Part shown: piece by piece, positions 56,082 through 64,000 of the stretch
How the letters are laid out: each line of letters opens with the position of its first letter
Position numbering within the stretch: the stretch's first letter is position 1
The notes under the pieces: model-generated
Database searches by the model: none
What the model was told of the DNA's origin: nothing
What the model saw: the letters and a program-made list of their open reading frames with translations, nothing else
NCBI GenBank assembly: GCA_001599755.1
Contig: BCHX01000002.1
Coordinates: 1,240,001 to 1,304,000, forward strand
Source of the DNA: Gliomastix tumulicola
Lineage: Eukaryota > Ascomycota > Sordariomycetes > Hypocreales > Bionectriaceae
Direction: 5' to 3'
Length of the DNA: 64,000 nt
Translations under genes and position numbers: made by a program

Positions 56082-56652
56082 ATGCTTCGACGATACGCCC
56101 TGGGTTTCTCAAACGTGGGACGTCAACTCTCCACCATGAGCTCCAACACACCCCTCGAGGATACCATTCGTGCAAAGGTAAATACTAGCCGCTCTATCTC
56201 GCTCGCTCACCCCATTCCGTGGGCTCGCTCGATTCTGACCGCCTTCTCACAGATCATTGCGGCACTGAACCCATCCACTCTGGAGATCTACAATGACTCC
56301 CACCTCCATGCTCACCACAGAGCTATGCAGGGGAGTACGTCCAAGGAAACGCATTTCAGGTAAAAAAAATTCATTCAATTGATATCATCGTCAAGTACTT
56401 GCTCACTAACAAATTTATAGAGTAGTCATTACTTCTGATGCCTTTGCGTCCAAGATGCAACCTGCCAGGCACAGAATGGTGTACGCCCTTCTGCAGGACG
56501 AAATGGCCTTGGACGGTGGCATCCACGCTCTCCAGCTGAGGACCTTGACGCCCGAGGAGGAGGAGCGTCAGAGGAAGAAGAAGGAAGAGGAGGAGGCCGC
56601 TGCCGCCGCCGCCGAGCTGGCGGCCAAGGTCGAGCCTGCACCGGGGGCTTGA
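56082..56652 (+). CDS. BOL1: BolA-like protein BOL1
   Basis: Exons 56082-56177, 56253-56359 and 56421-56652 join to 144 residues. A basic, Ser/Leu-rich start (MLRRYALGFSNVGRQLST) suggests mitochondrial import. The BolA domain shows LNPSTLEIYNDSHLHAHHRA, the ETHFR-VVITSDAFASK block, and ARHRMVYALLQDEM, with the His residues that help bind a shared 2Fe-2S cluster with a monothiol glutaredoxin. A charged low-complexity tail of Glu/Lys/Ala follows. Mitochondrial BolA proteins support iron-sulfur cluster delivery, notably to lipoyl synthase. An internal ATG (MSSNTPLED) could give a cytosolic form. Confidence 0.93.
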
Positions 56653-57016
56653 ATCGGGCCGAGGCACTAATAGGACCATTCCATCTGACCTCCTTCGCTG
56701 GAATATGCAAGTGGCATTTGGTCAGGCGTCAACGCGGCGGCCCCGGGTTTGAAAGATCAGAGTGAATCGTTGCATGTTCGGACGGGCCACAACTAACAGC
56801 ACCGGAAGCTGCGGCTGGCCTGGCCACCTTAGATAGGCTGCTCACGCAAATTTGATACCGTCCTTTTCTCGAAGCCAGCCTAGTTTGCGTCCGATCAAAA
56901 TTCAATTTTTGGTATAGATCTGTGTGCATGCTGTGAGCATACCAGGAGGGGAGGAAGGAATCCAATCATATGATGACCGGTATATTAAATTCAGGGATTA
57001 TGCGCCAGAGGCAACG
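56653..57016. other. Convergent intergenic region
   Basis: 364 bp between converging genes; no features seen. Confidence 0.5.
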
Positions 57017-59233
57017 TCAGACGGCTTTTTGAACACTGCGGCCGGCACCTTTAGTCCTATTCATGAGGAACTTCCGCAGTTCTTCCTGCCTTCGCGGATC
57101 TTGCGCTGCCTTTTGGTTTGATTTTCCATACTGCCAACTGCTGGTACGCGTAAAGCTTGACGACGAGGATCTTGCAGGCTTCTTATGTATATCTGGAGTC
57201 GAGACATTGGAGGAGATGACTGCTGACGATGCAGTATTGGGAAAAGAGGGCGAACCGGGCGATGGTGTACTTTTGCCAAGACTTTGTGTTCGGATTCTCT
57301 TGCCTCGGGTGTCAGCAGCTGTCGATGCGTTCACATGACTGGGCCGTTTTTCCGCCGCTCTCTCGACTCGAGGCGCCTGGCGTTGGGCATCGATGATAGG
57401 CGCAATTTCGACTGCGTCTGCACTGGGACGCTTTATATATCCCCTTGCTTCCGCTACCGTGTCGCTATATAGTGATAGGACCCGTTCAAGGTTGGCCTTC
57501 TTCACCACCATGCTTGTGAACTGAGGTGCGCCCTCCTGCTCGTTGAACCATTCGATCGCTGGCAACGGGTTGGCGCTGGTACTGACGTAATCGTAATATC
57601 CCGCAGAAAAAGTTCTGATGAATTCATCCCAGAAGTAATCTCTAAGGGACCTCGTCTTTCGGAGATAGTCCAGGCAGACACAGGCTCTGATAAAGGACCA
57701 AAGGCTCCCTGAGTACTCGATTTCATAGGATGGATATATAGCCGTGAAAAGATCATACGGCATGACCTCTTGGCGGGTCTCAGTGCTGACGCTAACCGAC
57801 GGTGACACTCTGGCAGGCTGGTCATTCTGTGGGCGGCGGGGCTTGTTCGCTTCCTGCTCAGGACTGTGTGAAGCCTCATCTTCCCTCCAGGACCGGGAGA
57901 GGAGGTTTTTATTCCTGGTAGAGCTGGAGCGAGATAGACTGTGTTGTGTCCGCGTACTTTGATGAGAAGAGGAGATGTGCTCAAGTGTTGCTGGGACAAA
58001 GATCAAAGGACTGCCAGTAACACTGTTCTCCTCATCATCGCTCCCTTCTTGGGTTGACTGCTGACGCAAAGGGGAGTCGTCTTGTATCGTTTTAGGAGCC
58101 GATGGTGGTGGCGGCTCACGAAGGCGGGGCGTGGCTGGGCTCTCTTCTGTTGAATGAACGACGAGATCAGGTTGTGCTGTTTGGGCCTCGGCTTTTGCAT
58201 GATATCCGTTTCTCCCGTGTCTCTCGGTGGAAACAAGAGATGCTAAACCTCCGTCAGTCTTGGCTGGGTGATCATGGACATCTGTGCAAGGAATTGACGC
58301 CGTTGAGTTCGAGCTTGAGGTATTCGCCGACGAGGATAACATAGTAGCGGCTGTGCGCCAATTCCTTCCTTTCAAACCCTCAGATTCAGCATTCTCAGAG
58401 ATGCTGATACGCTTCATTGGCTTATAGTGGGCGCGAAGCTCCCTCGTTGCTGAGTCAAGCTTTGCTGGCGAGCCGCGAGCCTTTGGCAGTGTGCTGGGTA
58501 TTGAGGACGGGTTCGGCTGGGCACAAGGTGGCGTATTGAGAACCGACGATCCGGGAAATTGGGACGAGGGAAGAGCGCTAGGAGTGAAGCGAGTATGCTG
58601 CTGGGCCGAATGACCCTGTGATACTTGCGCTTGTGGAACTTGCTCCTCAAGCTCCTCAGGCTCGCTAGATGGATAATCGTACTGTGGCGATGGTCGTCTT
58701 GGTCTGTGTGATGTGCCTGTTCTTGGGGTTGCTTCTATGGCGTCTGGTGTTGAAAAATTGGCTTCCTGGCCTGAGGGTGGACGCGCACCTGTCGGGTCTT
58801 GCAAGCTAGGCCTGGGAGGCGGCCCCATATCGAGAGTACGCCTTGGGGTTTCATTGACGACTGATGATTGAAGAGGATAGTCTTGCAATACGGTAGCTCT
58901 TTGAGGATTAACCTCTACATCCTTGCTAGGATGATTGTCTGGGGAAGACGGGCTTTGCTCTGGATTATGTTCCTTCGTTGGGGACTTGCGAGCAACAGAT
59001 GTGTGACCCTGGGTCGAGGTTCGTTGCCTTTTCGCCCTCACGAAATCCGTCGTTGTCTCCAACACATGCTTCGGCACAGGAGTCCAGTCGGCGGACTGGC
59101 CATTGGCGTCTGCTATCCATGATCTGGAGTTCTCATGCAAAGGTTGCTGGTCCTTAGGGATGACTGCGATACTCCTCTTCCGAGCGAGCAGCTCCGAGAG
59201 GCTTTGGTGCGAGGAAGCAGACGCCATGGTCAC
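57017..59233 (-). CDS. Uncharacterised nuclear-type protein
   Basis: A 738-residue frame, best started at the ATG giving MASASSHQSLSELLARKRSI (59227; ORF opens at 59233). The middle is disordered (Ser/Pro/Thr/Gln). A conserved-looking globular part at about residues 490-610 reads MPYDLFTAIYPSYEIEYSGS, WSFIRACVCLDYLRKTRSLR, DYFWDEFIRTFSAGYYDYVS and AIEWFNEQEGAPQF. Basic patches (AKRQRTSTQGH; GKRIRTQ) look like NLS. I do not recognise the family; telomere or chromatin roles are conceivable but unsupported. Frame stays open upstream of the ATG for about 50 codons, and a second ORF (59364-59579) could be an additional 5' exon, so the N-terminus is uncertain. Confidence 0.7.
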   Translation of the reverse strand: MTMASASSHQSLSELLARKRSIAVIPKDQQPLHENSRSWIADANGQSADWTPVPKHVLETTTDFVRAKRQRTSTQGHTSVARKSPTKEHNPEQSPSSPDNHPSKDVEVNPQRATVLQDYPLQSSVVNETPRRTLDMGPPPRPSLQDPTGARPPSGQEANFSTPDAIEATPRTGTSHRPRRPSPQYDYPSSEPEELEEQVPQAQVSQGHSAQQHTRFTPSALPSSQFPGSSVLNTPPCAQPNPSSIPSTLPKARGSPAKLDSATRELRAHYKPMKRISISENAESEGLKGRNWRTAATMLSSSANTSSSNSTASIPCTDVHDHPAKTDGGLASLVSTERHGRNGYHAKAEAQTAQPDLVVHSTEESPATPRLREPPPPSAPKTIQDDSPLRQQSTQEGSDDEENSVTGSPLIFVPATLEHISSSHQSTRTQHSLSRSSSTRNKNLLSRSWREDEASHSPEQEANKPRRPQNDQPARVSPSVSVSTETRQEVMPYDLFTAIYPSYEIEYSGSLWSFIRACVCLDYLRKTRSLRDYFWDEFIRTFSAGYYDYVSTSANPLPAIEWFNEQEGAPQFTSMVVKKANLERVLSLYSDTVAEARGYIKRPSADAVEIAPIIDAQRQAPRVERAAEKRPSHVNASTAADTRGKRIRTQSLGKSTPSPGSPSFPNTASSAVISSNVSTPDIHKKPARSSSSSFTRTSSWQYGKSNQKAAQDPRRQEELRKFLMNRTKGAGRSVQKAV

Positions 59234-60477
59234 GACCGCTCTAGTGCCAGGCTCTTGGGCGCTCGCTGTGAGAGTGACATGGAGCTTTCCAATCGCCGAA
59301 AGAGTCGACTGAGGTGGCGATGGGTCTCCCTGACTGATTCTGAAGGTGTCTGAAGGCGCCGAATTATTGCCTCTGACAATGTGTCGTCTGTTCGATCCCT
59401 TGAACCGTGAGCTTGAATGCGTAACGACCAGATTCGATGAAATCGATTACTTTGCTGCCTCGCTTGAATGATGAGGAGTTTTGTTGTTGATAAGGGGGAA
59501 AGTTATGATGAGAGCTCGGCTGTTGAGAAGAAAGGCGCGTGGAGGGACGCGTTAACGGGATTGAAAATCCAAGGTCCATCTGAGTTTCACCCCAAGTATA
59601 GGTGACTTGTTGTTACCCCACATATAGCGTATTTCAAAGGTACTCTATACTTTTAGAGCTCCTGGCCGCGTTGCCGCCCATCTGGCCTGTAAATCTTGTC
59701 GTTACATTCAAGCACAGGCGCCTGGTCTATTAGTGACTAGATTTCCTGAGTCACATCGCCTCATGTACACAGCAAACACTCGAACTCGCGGCCTCGAACT
59801 CTTCCGACCACTGGCACTGATGCTTCATTGGTCATTGGTGCTGAGTGGGGCCTCCGCCTTCACAACAGGGCGGGTCCACCTTCTTTGTCAGTGGCAGGCG
59901 GGCAAGTGGGCAAATGGGCAACTGCAGGTGGGGTAGCTGCCTGAGATGGACCTTCCTCCACCGCTACGTAATACCGCTTCTGGTGCCTGAGGCGGCCAAA
60001 CCTCTTGTGACCACTGACTGTGAGTCCAGTGATTCAAACACCATGCGCCTCCCGTCTGCCACTTGCATGCCAGCACGGGTCTAGTTAAGGGTCTTTAAAC
60101 CCGCTGGAACTGATCTACTGCTGAGCTGATGTTTCGTTCTTCCGCCACCAAGCTTGACTTGGCAAACTCGAGTCTTCCGTCACTTTGTTTCAGTCTCCAA
60201 GCGGCCAGTGTCACCTTCAGTGTCCAGCACTCGGCGTCGCTCTGACGCGCGTGTCGGCCGGACTAGAGCAGCTTTACTACGTTCATTACAAACGACACCG
60301 CTTATGTACTACGCAGCCCGCCGCAACAACGCAACGAAACGATTCTGTTCACCGACCATGGTTGGAGCTCGGACGTGTCCCGCCTCAAGTCTACAAGACT
60401 GAGTAGCAGAGAAACTCCCGACTAGTACATAACCACGACGACTTTCCATAATAGAATAGGCGACCGGACCTCTCACG
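59234..60477. other. Divergent intergenic region, possible extra exon
   Basis: 1.24 kb. The minus-strand ORF 59364-59579 (starting MDLGFSIPLTRPSTRLSSQQ and containing GSKVIDFIESGRYAFKLTVQ) may be the first exon of the gene at 57017-59233; a GT-AG junction exists in several versions, none decisive. The right part is the FAB1 promoter. ORFs on plus near 59.7-60.4 kb have no recognised content. Confidence 0.4.
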
Positions 60478-63400
60478 ATGGCGACAGGACCTCCAAAACT
60501 GTCCCCTGACCCGCAAACACCAGGGCCTCTCACCGCGTCCATGAGCTTTCGAAATCGGCGTGGATCGATCGCATCCATATCCGCCAGTTCCACCATCGAC
60601 AAGGAGCAGCTAGCATCTGCTCTCGACCAGATACACACCTCGGCTAGTCGAAGCGATGCCCTGACCACCTTCAACGACTTTGCACCCCCGCCGATATCTA
60701 CTTCGACAACCGAAAACGCGAGCTCGGCCGGCGATTTCGTACAACAGGGACTGAGTGGGCTGTACAGCCGCTTCCGGGAGGCTGTTGGCGGCGGCAGCTC
60801 TGCCAAGCGGAACACGGATGGCGATGATGTCGACACCGGAGGAACAGCCTCCAAACGGACCTCGCTCTCCGAGAGTCGAAGCACGAAAGGCATAACTCGA
60901 AGCGATACGGCTGCGACTACTTCAACCTTGTCGTCGATTCAGCAGAACACCAACCTTGAGAGCGTGTCACCGACGACAACCACGGACAGTCGCCAACAGC
61001 CTGCGTCGTCATCCAAAAGTACAAGCATCAATCTTATGACTGGTGCAAAGTCACAATCCTCAAGCCGTCAGAGCCTCCCGACAAAAGCTACAAGCACCGT
61101 CACCGCCGATCCACCAGTGCTCACGAGGGAGGATACTAGTCGCAGCATTGCTGGCACTCACGAGAGCGTCGATGGGACTTCACGCAGAAGCTTGAGCAGG
61201 GTAGACCTCGAAAGACACTTGTCAGCAGCGGCCGAATCTCTCAATGCTGAAGCGAAACTTCCGTCGAAAATACATCGGGATGACACTTCGAGCATCGCTA
61301 GCATGGATGGGGCGAAGAGCCCCGTCAAGGCGGCGGGCTCCCTCCCTCCTATCCAGACCCATCATCTCCGAACGCCCTCCGGGGGCTCTATACTACTATC
61401 GGGGGACTCTACCCGGCGAAGACCCGTCGTTATGGATCAGACGAGCCGTTCTAGATCGCCAGCCGCGTCTCGGTCATCCTCGACAGCACCAGGATTAGCA
61501 GCTGCCAGTCCCATCAGCACGTCTGCACACAGTTCCGTGTATCACGAGTCTTTCTCGAAGGAGTCCCATGCTCAGCACATGCATTCTGGTGGCCTTCGCA
61601 TTCCTGGCACAGCAATGATTCAAGAAGGAGTCGGTGCCAGTGATCAGATGGCTCAGCTGGACCAGATGCGAAGGCAGGTGCTGAGCAAGGAGTTCTGGAT
61701 GAAAGATGACACAGTCAAGGAATGTTTCTTATGTCAAACACCATTCACGGCTTTTCGACGCAAGCATCACTGTAGAACCTGCGGCTGTATCTTTGACTCG
61801 AAATGCACGACTGTCATCTCGGGCGAATTGATTGGCGTGCAGGGTTCGCTCAGGGTTTGCAAAAGGTGCCTCGATGTTATCAGTCGGCGCCCCGAAGGCA
61901 GCGGCTCTGAGGAGTCTGGAGATGAACATACCTTCATGCCCAGATTCCTGGGCAGCAATCATTCCAAATCACCCGTTGCCCCAAATCGGCATTCGGTCAA
62001 AGACTCGGATCTAATCCTGAGCCCTGGTGGTTCTGAGGACGTGCGCCCAGTGTCCACCCCCATGATGACGATCCCTGCTGCTCGGCGCGTGAAAGGCACG
62101 AACGGGACATCCACCGTCCTTGAGATTGATGCGCCTCAGTTGAGCCGTCCAGGCTCTTCTCGTTCCCTCAAATCGCTGGCAGCAGGCAGGCCGCAGTCTT
62201 CGGCAGGACATGGGCATTTCCATGGCCATGGCCACAAACGTCACCACTCGAAACATGGATTTCCTGGACGCGTCAAACCTGCCCCGGAGGAGCAGGCTCC
62301 ATTTCGCAAAGGGATTCACGACGAAGCTGCGAAGCACTCGAAGTACCCAGCGTTTCACGATGACAATATCATTGATCCAGAGTTGGCAGACTACATGTCT
62401 GACGAATCCAGTGGTGACGAGCAGATGAGTCTGTTTGCTACGATGTCGACCACAGACTTGCAGCCCAACAGCTTCGACCATAAGAAGCAACACTTCCCTT
62501 CCACTGGCAACAACAACAAGAAACACCGACACCGACAAGGCGAAAAGAGCATCAGTGGTATGAGTTTCCTGGCAAGGGGGAACTTTGATGACTTCAACCC
62601 GCCAGCTGGTAGCTTAACTGGCCATCGTCGCTCCACGCGACGGCGTAACATGAGTACCGTTAGCGGAAGTGTGCATCATTTGCCGTCACCAAGGCCTAAG
62701 TCAGCAATCTTCAAGGGCCCCTCAACATCTTCAGACCTCCTATTCTCGATGGAGCACCAAGGCTATGGGGCCTCGTCATTTACGAGCAACGAGTTGCTCA
62801 AGCGCACCAAGACTCCGAAAGCTGAACTCAATGAATCGAGTGTCCAGCACGTCCACAAGCTATTGCGCCAGCTATTAGAAGACGCCAAGATACCAGACCC
62901 CGCTGCCTGGCAGAAAGCCCTCGTTCCTATCCTCTTGCAAGCTACGGACGATGTCGACCCCGATGTTGCTAAAGGGGAAGACATGGATATTCGACACTAC
63001 GTCAAGCTAAAGAGGATTCCTGGTGGCCAGCCAGGTGATTCTTCCTATGTCTCTGGTGTCGTGTTCACAAAGAACCTCGCACTCAAGAGCATGGCACGGA
63101 AAATGCTCAATCCTCGCATCATTCTCGTCACATTTCCTCTCGAATACCAGCGACATCAGCAGCAGTATATGAGCCTGCAGCCAGTCATGGAGCAGGAGAA
63201 AGAGTTTCTCCGAGTTGTTGTGCAGAGAATCTCGAACTTGCGTCCCAACGTGGTGCTTGCGGAGAAGGGTGTTTCTGGCGTTGCTTTACAATTCCTCTCA
63301 GAGGCCAATATTTCCGTCGTCTGCAACGTCAAGCACACTGTCATCGAAGCGGTCTCGCGCTGCGCAGAAACCCAAATCATCACGTCCGTGGAGATGCTGG

Positions 63401-64000
63401 CACTTCCTATCAATGTCGGCCGGGCTGATAGTTTCGAGGTGCGAACGTTTGTCAACAATGACTATCCAGGCCGGAAGAAGTCCTACATCTTTCTGTCTGG
63501 ATGTAAACCAGAACTTGGATGCACCATTTCTCTTCGCGGAGCAGATCAAATGACCCTTGCTAAAGTCAAGAGCATCGTGGAGTTCATGGTTTACGTGGTC
63601 TACAACTCGAAGCTAGAGTCGAGTCTGCTGAGGAATGAGTCAATAGAGCCTCCAGCCTCAATTGACAATTCGGCCTCAACATCGTTCCAGGCACCGAGCC
63701 AAAGCTTTGGAGTTGGCATCAATGGGCATGACCAATCTGCTCCAGACAATGGTCCAGCCGTCGTGGTTGATCCGGCCTCCGGCGAGAGCCTCCCGCCCTC
63801 ACAAGCTACGGTTGAAAATCCGTCTCTGCCCAGTCAGGATGAAGACCAAAGTTCACAGTTGCTTCCCGAGCCCAATGGCGTTGAGAATGGGCAATTGACA
63901 CCAGGTCTGTCAGAAGCACAAAGACTTGAGGACGATCGAACTAGCCAAGTGCCGGATGACATTCCTATGCCTACCTATTACAGCGATATGGTGGCAAAGT
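60478..64000 (+). CDS. FAB1: FAB1/PIKfyve PI3P 5-kinase, 5' part, cut by edge
   Basis: One uninterrupted frame of 1174 codons runs from ATG 60478 off the right edge; the lipid kinase domain lies beyond. The enzyme makes PI(3,5)P2 on endosomes and vacuoles. Residues 1-400 are Ser/Thr-rich and disordered. A FYVE finger at about 404-485 shows FWMKDD (PI3P-binding), CFLC, RRKHHCRTCG and RVCKRC; the fifth Cys position is Asp (IFDSKC) with an extra Cys before it (CGC). A chaperonin-like Fab1 domain follows at about 788-1050: VSGVVFTKNLALKSMARKML, PRIILVTFPLEYQR, LRPNVVLAEKGVSGVALQFL, NISVVCNVKHTVIEAVSRCA, YIFLSGCKPELGCTISLRGA. A His/Lys-rich loop (HGHFHGHGHKRHHSKHGF) lies between. Several minus-strand ORFs are shadows. 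Confidence 0.95.
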   Translation, partial: MATGPPKLSPDPQTPGPLTASMSFRNRRGSIASISASSTIDKEQLASALDQIHTSASRSDALTTFNDFAPPPISTSTTENASSAGDFVQQGLSGLYSRFREAVGGGSSAKRNTDGDDVDTGGTASKRTSLSESRSTKGITRSDTAATTSTLSSIQQNTNLESVSPTTTTDSRQQPASSSKSTSINLMTGAKSQSSSRQSLPTKATSTVTADPPVLTREDTSRSIAGTHESVDGTSRRSLSRVDLERHLSAAAESLNAEAKLPSKIHRDDTSSIASMDGAKSPVKAAGSLPPIQTHHLRTPSGGSILLSGDSTRRRPVVMDQTSRSRSPAASRSSSTAPGLAAASPISTSAHSSVYHESFSKESHAQHMHSGGLRIPGTAMIQEGVGASDQMAQLDQMRRQVLSKEFWMKDDTVKECFLCQTPFTAFRRKHHCRTCGCIFDSKCTTVISGELIGVQGSLRVCKRCLDVISRRPEGSGSEESGDEHTFMPRFLGSNHSKSPVAPNRHSVKDSDLILSPGGSEDVRPVSTPMMTIPAARRVKGTNGTSTVLEIDAPQLSRPGSSRSLKSLAAGRPQSSAGHGHFHGHGHKRHHSKHGFPGRVKPAPEEQAPFRKGIHDEAAKHSKYPAFHDDNIIDPELADYMSDESSGDEQMSLFATMSTTDLQPNSFDHKKQHFPSTGNNNKKHRHRQGEKSISGMSFLARGNFDDFNPPAGSLTGHRRSTRRRNMSTVSGSVHHLPSPRPKSAIFKGPSTSSDLLFSMEHQGYGASSFTSNELLKRTKTPKAELNESSVQHVHKLLRQLLEDAKIPDPAAWQKALVPILLQATDDVDPDVAKGEDMDIRHYVKLKRIPGGQPGDSSYVSGVVFTKNLALKSMARKMLNPRIILVTFPLEYQRHQQQYMSLQPVMEQEKEFLRVVVQRISNLRPNVVLAEKGVSGVALQFLSEANISVVCNVKHTVIEAVSRCAETQIITSVEMLALPINVGRADSFEVRTFVNNDYPGRKKSYIFLSGCKPELGCTISLRGADQMTLAKVKSIVEFMVYVVYNSKLESSLLRNESIEPPASIDNSASTSFQAPSQSFGVGINGHDQSAPDNGPAVVVDPASGESLPPSQATVENPSLPSQDEDQSSQLLPEPNGVENGQLTPGLSEAQRLEDDRTSQVPDDIPMPTYYSDMVAK

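Noticed and set aside
1..64000. CRISPR arrays, bacterial operons, ribosome binding sites
   Set aside because: The DNA is fungal nuclear; short repeats are microsatellites or a minisatellite without spacers.
1..64000. tRNA genes
   Set aside because: A few B-box-like strings (for example near 59390) lack a matching A box and cloverleaf; not supported by eye.

Overview
The window is nuclear DNA of a filamentous ascomycete, most likely a Sordariomycete. Genes carry one to several short GT-AG introns of about 50-120 bp, lie on both strands with long leaders, and include Zn(II)2Cys6, HET, DUF7514 and BolA families with GC-rich coding sequence. I rebuilt most genes across introns by matching donor, acceptor and reading phase. 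I found no rRNA, tRNA, CRISPR array or intact transposon. Two undetermined bases (N) sit in a C-run near 49.1 kb.

Layout. 0-7.2 kb: a partial unknown gene, then three genes that look like a small amino-sugar catabolic cluster: a hexokinase-family kinase (probable GlcNAc kinase), a divergently transcribed Zn(II)2Cys6 regulator, and glucosamine-6-phosphate deaminase. Their upstream regions share a CCGG-N5-CCGG element. 7.5-14.7 kb is more accessory in character: a small cysteine-rich secreted protein, a large HET-domain gene, a 24-bp minisatellite and an MDR oxidoreductase. 15.0-28.1 kb is mostly housekeeping: a small protein with a PIP-box-like motif, an MPDU1-type PQ-loop protein, a DUF7514 protein, a poly-Q/poly-N protein, GCN5, OST5/TMEM258 and the 9-1-1 clamp subunit RAD1.

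28.7-36.9 kb holds a short hypothetical gene, a gene-poor 3.7-kb stretch, a 940-residue disordered protein and CDC26 (APC/C). 37.3-50.2 kb holds a Cdc1/Ted1-type phosphoesterase, a 1642-residue PhoD-like phosphatase, a C-terminally anchored membrane protein and eIF4E. 50.7-64 kb holds a mitochondrial malonyl-CoA-synthetase-like enzyme head-to-head with BOL1, an unrecognised nuclear-type protein, and the 5' part of FAB1 (PI3P 5-kinase), which runs off the right edge.

How genes work together: the kinase and deaminase would act in the same route (GlcNAc to GlcNAc-6-P, and, after deacetylation by an enzyme not seen here, GlcN-6-P to fructose-6-P), with the zinc-cluster protein as candidate local regulator. 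The ACSF3-like and BOL1 pair may share a link to mitochondrial lipoylation. The remaining genes look like ordinary, independently regulated neighbours.
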